The position numbers and the translations under genes were made by a program. Shown one piece after another: positions 32,658 through 46,599 of a stretch of 64,000 nt of DNA (positions are counted from its first letter, which is position 1; the number at the start of each line of letters is the position of its first letter). Below the pieces are notes generated by a model. The model had not been told where the DNA came from. It searched no databases and was given only the letters and a program-made list of their open reading frames with translations. Source of the stretch: Anaeramoeba ignava (lineage: Eukaryota > Metamonada > Anaeramoebidae); contig JAPDFW010000028.1 in NCBI GenBank assembly GCA_028826165.1, positions 1 through 64,000 of the forward strand, written 5' to 3'.

Positions 32658-35533
32658 ATGAATAATGAAAATGAAAATGAAAATCAAAATGAAAATCAAA
32701 ATTTAAATGAAAAAAAAGAAAGAATTAAAAAACAAATGGAATATTATTTTGAACCAGAAAATATTATTCAAGATAAATATTTATTATCAATTTGTGATGA
32801 AGAACTTTGGGTTAATTTAAAAATAGTTGCAAATTTTAGAAGAATGAAAGCAATAACAAATGATATTGAATTAATAAAAGAATCATTAAAAACATCAAAT
32901 AAAATTGAAATTTCAGAAGATGGAATTCAAATTCGTTCAAAACTCCCTAAATCTGAAATGAAAACTATTATTATAAGTGGATTTTCAAAAAATCCAGAAA
33001 TTGAGGTTAATAATATAATCTAAATTAAATAATATAAATTAAATAATATTAATTAAATAATATAAATTAATAATATTAATTTAATAATATAAATTAAATA
33101 ATATAAATTTAATAATATAAATTAAATAATATTAATTAAATAATATTAATTTAAATAATATAAATATATATAATATAAATCTAAATAATATAAATTAAAT
33201 AATATAAAATTTAATATTAATATATATAATATAAATTAAATAATATAAATTAAAAATAATATAAATTTAATAATATTAATATATATAATATAAATCTAAA
33301 ATAATATAAATTAAATAATATAAATCTAAATAATATGTAAATTAAATAATATAAATTAAATAATATAAATCTAAATAATATAAATTAAATAATATAAATT
33401 AAATAATATTAATTAAATAATATAAATTAAAATAATATAATAAATAAATTAAATAATATAAATTAAATAAATATAAATTAAATAATATAAATCTAAATAA
33501 TATAAATTAAATAATATAAATTAAATAATATAAATTAAATAATATAAAATCTTAATAATATTAATTTTAAATAATATAAATTTAAACAATATAAAAATAA
33601 ATTAAAATAAATAATAAATTAAATAATATTAATTAAATAATCTAAATTAAATAATCACAAATAAACTAAATAATATAAATAAATAATTAAATAATATAAA
33701 TCTAAATAATATAAACTAAATAATATAAACTAAATAATATAAATCTAAATAATATTAATTAAATAATCATTAAATTAAATAATATAAATATAGATAATAT
33801 AAATTAAATAATATTAAAATTAAATAATATAAATCTAAATAATAGAAATTAAAAAATAATTAAATTAATAATATAAATTAAATAATATAAATTAAATAAT
33901 ATAAATTAAATAATTAATTAAAATAATATTAATTAAATAAATAAATTAAATAATATAAATTAAATAATATAAATTTTAAATAATATTAATTAAATAATAT
34001 AAATTAAATAATATAAATTTAAATAATATTAATTAAATAATATAAATTAAATAATATTAATTAAATAATTCATTAATTAAATAATATAAATTAAATAAAT
34101 AAATTAAAATAATATTAATTAAATATTATAAATTTAAATAATATAAATTAAATAATATAAATTAAATAATATTAATTAAATAATATTAATTAAATAATAT
34201 AAATTTAAATAATATAAATTAAATAATATAAATTTAAATAATATAAATTAAATAATATAAATTAAATAATATAAATTAATAATATAAATTTAAACAATAT
34301 AAATTCAAATAATAGAAATTTCAAGAATTTTTGAACAGTAATAAAATTAGTTTTAAAAATATTTCTCTTCAAGATGATACTTTTTTTCTTGAAATGAACT
34401 CAACAGATGAAGCAGAAAAATATTTAAATCAAATTAAAGAATTAAAATATCAAGAAGAACAATTATTTGTTGATTTTAGTAATGAAATCGAGAAAGATAC
34501 TTTTGAGTAAGAAAAAAAATAAAAGAAAAAACAATTTTTTTCTTATTCAATAAAAAATTTTTTAAATAATAGATATGTTTTAGAACAAAGAATGAAACAA
34601 AATCAATATCAATTTCAATATCAATTTAATGATCCAAATCAATTTCAATATCAATTTAATGATCCAAATCAATTTCAATATCAATTTAATGATCCAAATC
34701 AATTTCAATATCAATTTAATGATCCAAATCAATATCAATTTCAATATCAATTTAATGATCCAAATCAATTTCAATTTCAATATCAATTTAATGATCCAAA
34801 TCAATTTCAATTTAATGATCCAAATCAATATCAATTTCAATATCAATTTAATGATCCAAATAATATTCCCCCTTTTAATCAATTCAATCTCAATTATACA
34901 TCTTATCAACCACAATATAATCAGAATAATTTCATAGATCAACAACAACAAAACAATTATTATCAAAAACCATATAGAGGAAAGAATTATGGAGAAAGAG
35001 GATTTAATCAAAATCAAAATCAAAATAAATATTCAAATCAATATTCAAATCAATATTCAAATCAATATTCAAATCAATATTCAAATCAATATTCAAATCA
35101 AAATCAATATTCAAATCAATATTCAAATCAATATTCAAATCAAAATCAATATTCAAATCAAAATCAATATCAAAATCATCAAATATATAATTGGGAATCA
35201 AGACAATACCAAAATGATAATTATCAAAACAAAAGAAATTATAGAGAAAATTATTCAAATCAATTCTCTTTAGGAATTTCTAATTTTCCTCCTTTAAATT
35301 CACAAGATGCAGAATATACTGAAGATTTTTATCAATATTCAGAAGAAAAAATGATTTCAATTCTTAAAGAAATGCTTTCAAAAACAAAAATAATTGAACC
35401 ACCTCAACAACTTCAAAATCTTTTGGATACAAAACAAGAACAAAACAATATAAATTTTCAAATTCATAAACTCTTCTCTTTAGAAATGAACCTTCCTTCT
35501 TTATTACAAAAAAAAGAAAAAATTAAAAACTAA
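32658..35533 (+). CDS. La-motif (LARP-type) RNA-binding protein with a prion-like Gln/Asn/Tyr repeat tail
   Basis: La-motif proteins bind RNA 3' or 5' regions and regulate mRNA stability or translation. Three exons: 32658-33005, 34316-34506 and 34573-35533, joined in phase. After a short Asn/Glu-rich start, residues about 25-100 form the La motif: IKKQMEYYFEPENIIQDKYL, then LWVNLKIVANFRRMKAITND and LKTSNKIEISEDGIQIRSKL. An RRM-like unit spans intron 1 (TIIISGFSKNPEIE, then KISFKNISLQDDTFFLEMNS with EAEKYLNQIKEL). The third exon codes about ten repeats of YQFNDPNQFQ, then QYSN repeats and an acidic segment EYTEDFYQYSEEKMISILKE, ending MNLPSLLQKKEKIKN. Tyr/Gln/Asn repeats of this type favour condensates, which is inference. 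Intron 1 (1310 nt) is an AATATAAATTAAAT array. Whether it is nearer LARP1, 4 or 6 is open. Confidence 0.85.
33006..34315 (+). repeat. La-motif gene intron 1: degenerate AATATAAATTAAAT array, 1310 nt
   Basis: Between a GTTAATAATATAATC donor and an AATAATAG acceptor the intron is almost only AATATAAATTAAAT, with variants TATTAATTAAAT and TATAAATCTAAAT. Phase 0 is kept across it. Confidence 0.88.
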
Positions 35534-36060
35534 AATTAAAATTAAAATTAAAATTAAAATTAAAATTAAAAATCAAAATTAAAATTAAAATTAAAATTAA
35601 AATTAAAATCAAAATTAAAATCAAAATTAAAAATTAAAATTAAAATTAAATTAAAATTAAAATTAAAATTAAAATCAAAATTAAAATTAAAATTAAAATT
35701 AAAATTAAAATTAAAATCAAAATTAAAATTAAAATTAAAATCAAAATTAAAATTAAAATTAAAATTAAAATTAAAATTAAAATTAAAATTAAAATCAAAA
35801 TTAAAATTAAAATTAAAATTAAAATCAAAATTCAAAATTAAAATTATAATTAAAATTAAAATTAAAATTAAAATTAAATTCAAAATCAAAATCAAAATTA
35901 AAATTAAAATTAAAATTAAATTCAAAATTAAAAATTAAAAATTAAAATTAAAATTAAAATTAAAATTAAAATTAAAATTAAAATTAAAATTAAATTTAAA
36001 ATCAAAATTAAATATTTTTGAAAAATGTTTTTGAAAATGTTTTTTGTGTTTTATTCTGTT
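35534..36060. repeat. AAAATT hexanucleotide repeat between convergent genes
   Basis: From the La-motif gene stop to about 36010 the sequence is AAAATT hexamers with rare AAAATC and a few AAATT units. Long Ile/Leu or Asn/Phe frames on the minus strand are shadows. 36010-36104 is T-rich 3' sequence of the next gene. Confidence 0.88.
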
Positions 36061-36104
36061 TTAAAAAATAATAATTTTTTTTTTCTTTTTTGAATTGAAT
36101 TGAA

Positions 36105-39100
36105 TTAAATTTTTCTTCCAAAAAGTTGACTAATTTTTTGACTAATTGCTGAAAAACATAATTTCTTATCATAAGTTGATTCAAATCTAACTGAAATATT
36201 TTTTCCTTCTTTTAAACCAAAAATTAAAGTAAATTCATCAAAATCATCAGCAAAAATTTTAAGATTTATCCATTTTTCAATCATTTTTGTTTTAAAAATT
36301 AAATTACGAATTTCCAAATTCTTTTTTTTCAATTTAACAATTCCATTAAATAATTTTCTATTAAAAATAACTTGAACTTGAAAAACTATTGGAGATTTTT
36401 TCCAAAGAATTTTTGCTTTTTCTTGAATCTTTTCCATTAATTGAGATTCCTTTTGTTGTTTAATTTTATCAATTTCATCAGATTCAGATAAACTACTTTT
36501 ATAAATTTGTAAAGATTTTTGAGAATTTGAATCAAAAAGTGTTTTTTTAGGTTCATTTCTATCAAAAAATTTAGCATATTGTTTAAAACTTGGTAATGAA
36601 TTGATAAAATCAAGAAAATAATCTGGATTGGATTCAATTTTTTCAATTTGGAAATTATAAGGTTTGTTAATAAATATTTTCTCTTTCTTAAATTGATCTT
36701 GACATAAAAACTTGAAAATAAACAAAGATCGATAAACTAATTCAGAAACAATTTCATTTTTAGTTGCAAAATAAATTTCACTTTCAGGATTTTCTCCTGA
36801 AAATTGAATCTTGATAATTTGATGAGTTGAAGAATCCAAATAAAAATCAATCACATTATCATTCCAAGAAATATAAGTGGGTTGAAAATTAGTTGAAATT
36901 ATTGATAATTGATTTCGATCAATTTTTAATAAAACTGGGATGTATTTCTCATCTTTTGTCAATGTATCCAAATTGAAAATGGCATTATTATTGACCCAAA
37001 ACTTGAAAATAAGTGCATTAATTTCTTCAATTTCATCAAGAATTGATGAAGAAATTCTATTATTTCGAATTTTGGAAGGAGAATAATATTGAAGCATCAT
37101 AAATGTTTTCCATAATATAATATTATCTTTAAGTTGTGGAACTTTGAAGGTGATTTTCTCATTTGTTTCTGTAAATTCCAATACAAAATCAAATTTTCCT
37201 TTTCCTCGATGTAAATTCACTTTGCTTTGTGATGAATAAGCACTTTCAATTATTGAAACTGATGTATCATTTTTGATAACTTTGAATTTTGTTTCCATCA
37301 TGATAAATTGTGCTGAAATTTCTTCGTTTTTCTTTTCGTTTGTTATGATAATATTAAACTTGGCAGATCCTTGTGAGAAATTTTTCTGAATTTGATTAAT
37401 TTCATTGGAAATTTTCTTCGAATCCAAAATGGAAAAATCAAGTTGGATATTTTCTTTTGATTGATCATATCCTGTTAAACTTGTATATTTTTCATGTTCA
37501 AAATAAATTGGTTTTTGAACAGTTTGTTCAATTAAATTATTTTCATTTGAAATGAAATCAGGCGATGGAGTTTCTGTTTGGATTTCTTTCTTTGCGAAAT
37601 TGGGTTTTTCAGTTTGAATTGGTGATAATGATCTGTTAAGTTTTGGAGGCTTTGGTGTTTCAAGTTCAAATGTGTCTCTTGATAATAATGCGTATCTGAG
37701 TTTTTGTTTTTGTATTAAATTTGTTGCTTTGCTAAAATCATTTGGATTTTCAAATTTGAAAATAATATCTCCGTTAAATTCTGATTTAATTTTGATTAGT
37801 AAATATTCATCCATAGTTTGAATTTTTAAATTTTCATCTTTAAAACTAATATTTGGTCTTTTTGTTGATGATTCAATCTCAATATTTTTATCTGTAATTC
37901 CAATTGTTGCTTTTTCAATCAAATTTCTTTCATTATTAACTATACTAACTTCAAATTTTTGTGAAACAAAGAATTGATTTTCTGTTTCTTCGTTTGTTTT
38001 CATTTCTTCGTTTGATTCTTGGGATTCATTTTCTTGAGGGAATTGATATTCTTTTCTTTTCTTGTATTCAAGAAGAAATATTCTTTGCATTGTTGCTGTT
38101 TCAAATCCAAAAACGAAATGTTTTTTGTTGTTGAAAATCAATCTGCAAATGAGATCATGATAAGTTAAAAAGAGATTTGAATTGAAAATGTTTCTTGAAA
38201 TGGAAGAATTTGAAAATTGGAAATTAATTGTTTTTCCATAAAATTGAATTGTTCCAACAGCAATTTTGTCCATTTGCAAAGAATAAAATTGAGCTTTGAA
38301 AAAATGAGAATGAGAATCAAATCGAGATTCCAATGATTGATATTTTGATTTCAAAAGGTTGTAAATATTTTTGAATTGATCACGTTTGTTTTGATTCTTG
38401 AATTTTAATGAAAGGGTAATTTGAGAGGAAGCATCAGGAATTTTGATCATAGTAGGATATTGGGGATTAATTAATGAGAAATCAAAATTGGAATAAGAAT
38501 CAGAATAAGAATCAGAATCTGTTTCAATATATAAAGTATCATTTTTGAGATGAATAATAGCTGGAATGAATTCGCTATTTTGTGTTTCAATTTCACATTT
38601 AAAATGATCTAATTTAAATGGTTGATGAATAATAGATTCTTGATTTGGAGGAGGAGTTGTCAAATTTGGAGTATTTGTTGGTGTTGGTGTTTTTGTTGGA
38701 AGTGATAATGAAATTCCACTTTTCACTTTGTTTTGATATTCATTATAATATTCATTAATACATCCAATTATTAAATCTCTTGCACTTGAATTTTCACAAT
38801 TCAGATAAACTATATTTTGAATTTCTGTTTTTCCAAATTCAATTTTGATGTTTTTCTCATTTGTTGATTCAGGATTAACTTGGAAAACTTGGTTAAAATG
38901 AATGAAAAAAGGAGAAGTATTCACAGTTTCAAAAAGGATACATAATCGATCGAATTCTAATTGAAGAATAACTGATTTAATATTTGATTCTTTATCAATA
39001 ACCTTGACATTTTGGAATAGGACTTCTCCATCACTGAATAATTTCTTGATTAATAATTTTCTTTCTTTTTCTTTTTCCAAAATTTCTCCTCCAAATTTTG

Positions 39101-40001
39101 TGAATATTTGAACAAATGAATCTGGATTTTGATAAGTTTGAAACAACATGAATGTTTTATAAATAATGTAACGATCAATATAACTTTCACATTTTAATAA
39201 AATTGGAGTTTTATCTTGAATTTGGAATAAAAATTCATTTTCTTTTTCAGTATTTAAAAGTATTTGAAATTGTTGATTAACAAGATATTTTTGTGCAAAA
39301 AATGGTTCATCAAAAATCAATATTTGGATTGTTTGTCTATCAAAATATAAAATGGCATCAATTTCTTGTTCTTCATTTTCTGATAAATTTGTTGGAGAAG
39401 AATAAATCACTTTCACTGGAAATTTAACGTTTCCTTTAACAAAATAATCTGCAATTAAAGATGAACAAATTTCATATTGTTTTTGTTTTAAAGGAACAAA
39501 TTCATTAATTTCATTTAAATTTGAATTTAAATTTGAATCCAAATCTTTTTTCCAATTTTCATTTTCATTTTCATTTAAAGAAAGGAATAAATTTTCTTGA
39601 AATTTTAAATTCTTTTTCTTTTGATAAAGTTTTTTTAATTCAAAAAGTAATTTTATAAGTGGTTCTTTTTCTGTTTGATTTATTATTTGAATTGGTTTAA
39701 ATGCAAATTCTTTTGAAACTCCATATTTAATACAAGAATTAATGAATGATTGATAATTTTTTTTAGGGGATCTAAAATATAAATTTAAATATAAATTTAA
39801 AAAAGAAAAATTTTTTAAATTGAAAAAAATTTTTTTTTACTCAAAAATTTCTTTAATTGAATTTGGTTCAATTTTATTTATTAATTCGCATAAATTTTGT
39901 GATAATTTTGTATCATTTATTGAAAAATTAAGTATATTTTGAGTAATTGATTGAAACCATTGAGAAAGACTATAAATTTTAAATGTTAAATTTTTATTCA
40001 T
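36105..40001 (-). CDS. Calponin-homology domain protein with about eight tandem PH-like modules
   Basis: Two exons, 40001-39841 and 39771-36105, with a 69-nt GT-AG intron in phase 2, give about 1275 residues. The ATG at 40001 follows TTTTTCATTTTTTCATTTTTC. Residues about 1-105 look like a calponin-homology domain: FKIYSLSQWFQSITQNILNF, then LSQNLCELINKIEPNSIKEI (before the intron) and SPKKNYQSFINSCIKYGVSK (after it). After an Asn/Glu-rich linker come roughly eight units of 100-120 residues. Each has beta strands ending in an amphipathic helix, such as RDLIIGCINEYYNEYQ, RDQFKNIYNLLKSKYQSL and LVYRSLFIFKFLCQ. Repeated lead-ins include NVKFPVKVIY, SAKFNIIITN and PIVFQVQVIFNRKLFNGIV. This resembles PH domains in length and layout. 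A Pro/Thr spacer (PTKTPTPTNTPNL) sits after unit 2. Actin or membrane binding is inferred from the domains only. Confidence 0.7.
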
Positions 40002-40069
40002 TTTGAAATGAAAAATGAAAAAATGAAAAACAAAAACAAAAAATTTTTTATTTAAATTATTCATTTTAT

Positions 40070-43000
40070 TTAAAATATTACTAATAATTATTTTTCTTTT
40101 TAATTAATTTTATATTAAAATTTAAATAATAAAATAATAATAAATTTACTTATAATTCTTTTTAAAATTAATAAATTAAATAAATTATTAAATTAATAAA
40201 AAAAATTAAAAATAATTAAAAATTAAATAAAAATTAATAAAATATTTTAATTAATTTTATATTAAAATTTAAATAATAAAATAAAAAATTAATTTATTTA
40301 TAATTCTTTTTAAAAATTAATAAAAATAAAATAAAATATAAAAATTAAATTTAATTTAAAATAATTAAAATTAATAAATTAAAAAAAATAAAAATTTAAA
40401 AAAAAAAAATAAAAAAATATATTTTAATTAATTTTATATTAAAAATCTAAATAATAATTTAATAATTATTTACTTATAATTCTTTTTAAAATTAATAAAT
40501 TAAATAAAATATTAAATTAAATTAATTTAAAATAATTAAAAATTAAATAAAAATTAATAAAATATTTTAATTAATTTTATATTAAAATCTAAATAATAAA
40601 TTAATAATAATTTATTTATAATTCTTTTTAAAATTAATAAATTAAATAAAAATTAAAATTATTAAATTAAATTAAAAATTAAAAAAATTAAAAATTATTT
40701 TAAAAATTAATAAAAAATATAATTTTTTATTTTTAATTTTTTAAAATTAAAAATAAATAAAAATTAATAAAATAAAAAATCTAAATAATAAATTAATAAT
40801 AATTAAAATTAATTAATAATTTTTTAAATTTTAATAAATTAAATAAATTATTAAATTAAATTAAATTTAAAAAATAATTAAAAAAATAATTGAATAAAAA
40901 TTAATAAAATATTTTAATTAATTTTATATTAAAATCTAAATAATAAATTAATAATAATTTACTTATAATTCTTTTTAAAAATTAATAAATAAAAATAAAT
41001 TAATTAAATTAAATTAAATAAAAAAATTAAAAATTAAATAAAAATTAATAAAATTATTTTAATTAAAAATTTAAATAAAAATTAATAAAATATTTTTTTA
41101 TAATTCTTTTTAAAATTAATAAATTAAAATAAATTATTAAATTAAATTAAATTAAAATAATTAAAAATTAAATAAAAATTAATAAAATATTTTAATTAAT
41201 TTTATATTAATATCTAAATAATAAATTAATAATAATTTATTTATAATTCTTTTTAAAATTAATAAATAAAATAAATTATTAAATTAAATTAAATTAAAAA
41301 TAATTAAAAATTAAATAAAAATTAATAAAATATTTTAATTAATTTTTATATTAAAATTTAAATAATAAATTAATAATAATTTACTTATAATTCTTTTTAA
41401 AATTAATAAATTAAAATAAATTATTAAATTAAATTAATTTAAAATAATTAAAAATTAAATAAAAATTAATAAAATATTTTAATTAATTTTATATTAATAT
41501 CTAAATAATAAATTAATAATAATTTATTTATAATTTTTTTAAAATTAAAAATTAATTAAATTAAAATTAAAAAAATTAAAAATTAATTAAAAATTTTAAA
41601 ATAAATTAATTTAAAATAAATAATAATTAAAATTAAATAAATTCTTTTTAAAAATAAAATTAAATTTTAATTAAATTAAATATTAAAAAATTAAAAATAA
41701 ATAAAAATTAATAAAATATTTTAATTTATAATTCTTTTTAAAATAATAAATAAAAAAATTTTCTTTTTAAAATTAATAAATTAAAATAAATTATTAAATT
41801 AAAATAATTAAAAATTAAAAATTAAAAAAATTAATAAAATATTTTAATTAATTTTATATTAAAATTTAAATAATAAATTAATAATAATTTACTTATAATT
41901 CTTTTTTAAAATTAATAAATTAAATAAATTATTAAATTAAATTAAATTTAAAATAATTAAAAATTAAATAAAAATTAATAAAATATTTTAATTAATTTTA
42001 TATTAAAAATTAAAAATAATAAATTAATAATAATTTACTTATAATTCTTTTTAAAAAATTAATAAAAATAAATTATAAAAATAAATTAATTTAAAATAAT
42101 TAAAAATTAAATAAAAAATTAATAAAATATTTTAAATTAATTTTATATTAAAAAATTTAAAATAATAAATTAATAATAATTTATTTTATAATTTTTTAAA
42201 ATTAATAAATTAAAATAAATTATTAAATTAAATTAATTAAAATAATTAAAAATTAAATAAAAATTAATAAAATATTTTAATTAATTTTATATTAAAATTT
42301 AAATAATAAATTAATAATAATTTACTTATAATTCTTTTTAAAAATAATAAATTAAAAATAAATTATTAAATTAAATTAATTTAAAATAATTAAAAATTAA
42401 ATTAAAAATTAATAAAATATTTTAATTAATTTTATATTAAAATCTAAATAATAAATTAATAATAATTTACTTATAATTCTTTTTAAAATTAATTAATTAA
42501 ATAAAAATTAATAAAAATAAATTAAATTAAAATAATTAAAAATTAAATAAAAATTAATAAAATATTTTAATTAATTTTATATTAAAAATTAAATAATAAA
42601 ATTAATAATTTATTTATAATTTTTTTAAATTAATAAATAAAATAAATTATTAAATTAAATTAATTTAAAATAATTAAAAAATTAAATAAAAAATTAATAA
42701 AATATTTTAATTAATTTTATATTAAAATTTAAATAATAAATTAATAATAATTTACTTATAATTCTTTTTAAAATTAATAAATAAAATAAAATTATTAAAA
42801 ATTAAATTAAATTTAAAATAATTAAAAATTAAATAAAAATTAATAAAATATTTTAATTAATTTTATATTAAAATTAAATAAAAATTAATAAAATATTTTT
42901 ATTAATTTAATAATAAAAATAATAATAATTTACTTATAATTCTTTTTAAAATTAATAAATTAAATAAATTATTAAATTAAATTAATTTAAAATAATTAAA

Positions 43001-43300
43001 AATTAAATAAAAATTAATAAAATATTTTAATTAATTTTATATTAAAATCTAAATAATAAAATAATAATAATTTATTTATAATTCTTTTTAAAATTAATAA
43101 ATTAAATAAATTATTAAATTAAATTAATTTAAAATAATTAAAAAATTAAATAAAAAATTAATAAAATATTTTAATTAATTTTATATTAAAATCTAAATAA
43201 TAATTTAATAATTATTTACTTATAATTCTTTTTAAAATTAAATTAAAAAATAAATTATAAAAATAGAATTGTTTGAATTTGTGGTTTTTAATCTTCTTCA
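40070..43300. repeat. About 145-bp AT satellite, roughly 20 copies
   Basis: About 3.2 kb of imperfect units containing TTTACTTATAATTCTTTTTA, AATAATTAAAAATTAAATAA and ATATTTTAATTAATTTTATA. Neighbouring anchors are about 143-153 bp apart (for example 42316, 42469; 43076, 43219), with some shorter or rearranged units near 41540-41780 and 42880. No gene was seen. The array separates the CH/PH gene start from the CC2D1 gene end. Confidence 0.9.
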
Positions 43301-43363
43301 AATCTCAAAATTATTTGAAAAATTCTTAAAAAAAGAAAAAAGAAAAAATAATTAATTTATTGA

Positions 43364-46300
43364 TTAATTTTCATCATCTTCATCATCTTCACTTTCCATT
43401 TCATTAACACTTGCAATTTCCTTTTCCATAATTCCAATTTTTTGAAGAGAAATTTTAGCCCAATCCTCTTTTCCCTTTTTCACAAGATTTCTATGAATAA
43501 TTCTTTCTGATGCGAGATCTTTTTCAACTTGACTAATATAAACATCAAGTTCAAGTGCTCCTGATTGAACTAATTCTTGTAGTTTTTGGAGTTTTTCTTG
43601 AGCAAACGCTTTTTTCTTTGTTAAAAAAGCAGGAATTGGTTTATTTTCTGTTTGAAGAATTTTGATAATTCGATCACAATCTGCAATAACCCATTCTAAA
43701 ACATCATTTGAAATGATATTTTCAAGTAAATCTGGATGACCGTAATTTGGATTATTATCAACTTCAGGAATTCCTATTTTTTTTTCTTGAGGAACTTGAA
43801 CTGGTGAATTTTGAATTGGTTTTTGATTTGTTTTTTGAACTTGAACTGGCGAATTTTGAATTGGTTTTTGATTTGTTTTTTGAACTTGATTAGGTGAATT
43901 TTGAATTGGTTTTTGATTTGTTTTTTGAACTTGAACTGGTGAATTTTGAATTGGTTTTTGATTTGTTTTTTGAACTTGATTAGGTGAATTTTGAGGTGAT
44001 TTTTGAGGTGATTTTTGATTTGTTTGTTTTTTTTCTTCCATTGCACTATTTGGATTTGAAAGATCATATCCATCAATAACTACATGTTTAATTGGATGTG
44101 CAATGATTTCTTTAGCTTCAAGTGGTTCTCTTAATCTAACTTGAGCATCAACTGAAATTCCTAAATCTTTTCTTTTTACTTGAAACTAAAAAAAAAAATC
44201 AATTTAAAAATTTTTGGATCATTTTTTTTTAAATTTAATTTTCTTTTGAAAAAATTTTTCTCACACTAAAAGTTCCTGAAATTTCACATTTTCTTGAAAA
44301 ATTTTGTAATGGAATATCTGCTCTTCCGATTGGATCTTTGCTACTAAAAATCATTCCTTTTTTTTTATAAAGATGAACAGAAACATATTTTCTATCAACA
44401 AAACGATCAAATGATTTTTTTCTTGCAATTTGAAATTTATGAGTCAATCCAATTTGAATTTTTTCTTCGGCTTTAAAATTTCCAGATTTTAAAGTTTGCG
44501 GTTCATTTTTTGGATAAAGAAGTTCTAATTCAATGAAAACTTGGTCTTTAGAAGATCTAATTTAATAAAGAAGAATATATTTTTAAATAAATTTTTTTTT
44601 TAAATCTAATTTTCTTGAATAAATTTTTTTTTTTTTTACTTCAATCCATTAATTTGTGAAATTTCAATCTCCATTTCTGTTGCAGCAATTTGAGGGAAGT
44701 TTTTCTCCTCTAAAATTTCATAAGACTCAAAATGGAATTTTGGTGGAGGTAAATTCATTTTAGCCAATCCTTGAATAAATTCGAGATTTGAATTCAATTC
44801 CTTCTTTTTTCTTTCAATATCCATTTTATTCAAATTTCCACTTTCAATTTTCTTTTGTTGCTGATCTATTATTTCCATTTCACTTTGAATAAGTTTTTCT
44901 AACGATTCAAAAACTTGTTTAAATTGTTCAGTATTTGATTTTGAAAAATTGAAAATTTGTTGATTTTGATCCACAATATTTTTGATTTGATTCAAAGTTA
45001 GTTTATTAAGAGCAGGTTGAGTTGTTTGGGTTGTTTGGTAAATCCTTGAAACAGGCGGAGGAAGCGCAGAAATTGCGAACTTCTCTCCTTTAAGTGTTCT
45101 TGCTTTGATTTCCTTAAGTTTTTTAAAGTTTACTTTCAAAATATTGATTATTTGCTTTTGATCTGTGTTTTTCAAAGATGTGATTTCTTTCACATACTCA
45201 TCAATTCTTGTTTGGATGTGTTTTATTGATGCAACTGATTTATCCTTTGCTACTTTTTGGATTTTTACAGGTGATGCTTGTGGATCAAGTATTTGTTTTA
45301 CTTGATTTTCCAATGTTTTTGCTTTTTTGAGATATTGAATTGCCATTTTATTATTATTTGCATCTCTATAACGAATTGCTTCACTTTTTGCATCTTTAAT
45401 TTCTTGAATTAATTTGTCAACAATTTTCTGTTGTTCTGGTTTTAATTTTTGTTGTTTCTCTTGCAGTTCATGTTGTTTTTCAATTTTTTGTTGTTGTAAT
45501 TTTTGCTGTTCAATTTTTTCCTGTTGCAATTTTTGTTGTTCTAATTGTTGATGATGATGCCTTGTTTTTGCCTGTTCAGCTTTTGAAGGTGTTCGTGAAA
45601 TATCTTTTTTTGTTGTTAGTTGTTGATCCATTTGTTTTTTCTTTTTGTTTTCTATTTCTTTTTTCTTTTTGTTTTCCAATTGTTTTTGTAATTCCAAATG
45701 TTTTTGCAATTCCCATTCTTTTTGTTTTTCGATTTCTTTTTGATTTTCTTTTTGATTTTCTTTTTGATTTTCTTTTTGATTTTCTTTTTGATTTTCTTTT
45801 TTATTTTCTTTTTGATTTCTTTTTTGATTTTCTTTTTCTAATTCCTTTTCTAATTGTTTTTCTAAATCTTTTTCCAAATCTTTTCCCTTTCCTGATTTAT
45901 TTTTTTGATTTTCCAATTCTAATTGTTTTTCAAATTCTTTTTCTTGTTCCAAAAATTCCTTTTCAAAATCAATTTCTTCTTTTGATTTTTGATTTGATTT
46001 TTGATTTGATTTTGAGTTGATTTTGGAGTTGATTTTGGAGTTGATTTTTGTGATTTTGATTTTTCTTTTGGTTGTTCAATTAATTTTTCAATTGATTTTT
46101 CTTTTGATTTTTCTTTTGATTTTTCTTTTGATTTTTGCTTTTCATTTCCTTTATTTTCTGCTTCAATTTCTCCCATTAACATACTTAATTCTGCATTTAA
46201 ATTTGGATCATTAAGATCTTCTTCTGTAAATTGAAGTATTTGTTCTTTTGGTTGTTTTCTATTTGATTGTGTTTTTTTTGTTGGTTTTTTTTTCTCTTCT

Positions 46301-46551
46301 TTTTGTAAGCTTTCAAACTCAGCTAATAAACTAGGATCATTTAAATCATCTATTCCTGTATTTTTTCCATTTCCAAAACCAAAATCATTTTTATTAAATT
46401 CTGCCATCATTTTTTTTAATTCAGAATCATTATCTAAATCTTCTTCAAATTTTGTTGTATCAAATAAATCATTTTTATTCTTTGTGTTTTTTGTGTTTTT
46501 TTTTGAATCGTTTTTTTTTGAATTATTTTTTTTCTTGTTTCTTCCAAACAT
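43364..46551 (-). CDS. CC2D1/Lgd family protein (DM14 and C2 domains; ESCRT-III regulator)
   Basis: In animals CC2D1A/Lgd binds the ESCRT-III subunit CHMP4/Shrub and affects endosomal sorting. Three exons: 46551-44640, 44556-44265 and 44185-43364. The N-terminus MFGRNKKKNNSKK leads to repeated acidic motifs DLNDPSLLAEFESL and DLNDPNLNAELSML, then a long Lys/Glu/Gln coiled coil. DM14-like segments follow (IRYRDANNNKMAIQYLKKAK and a second ending FAISALPPP). The linker LAKMNLPPPKFHFESYEI and the C2 domain (VFIELELLYPKNEP, then DRKYVSVHLYKKK and IGRADIPL) end in QVRLREPLEAKEIIAHPIKH. The conserved C-terminal helices (NDVLEWVIADCDRIIKIL, then YISQVEKDLASERII) lie beyond five 15-residue repeats of QKTNQKPIQNSPVQV. 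One frame break lies near 45985-46015 in the NQIKNQ stretch, where one base joins NQ to KSKEEIDFEKEFLEQEKEF. Confidence 0.85.
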
Positions 46552-46599
46552 TTTTAAAAAAAAAAAAATGAATTTCAAAAATTTTTTTTTTAAAATTTA

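Noticed and set aside
35566-35925. Minus-strand Ile/Leu and Asn/Phe frames
   Set aside because: Translation of an AAAATT repeat in different phases; no ordinary protein sequence.
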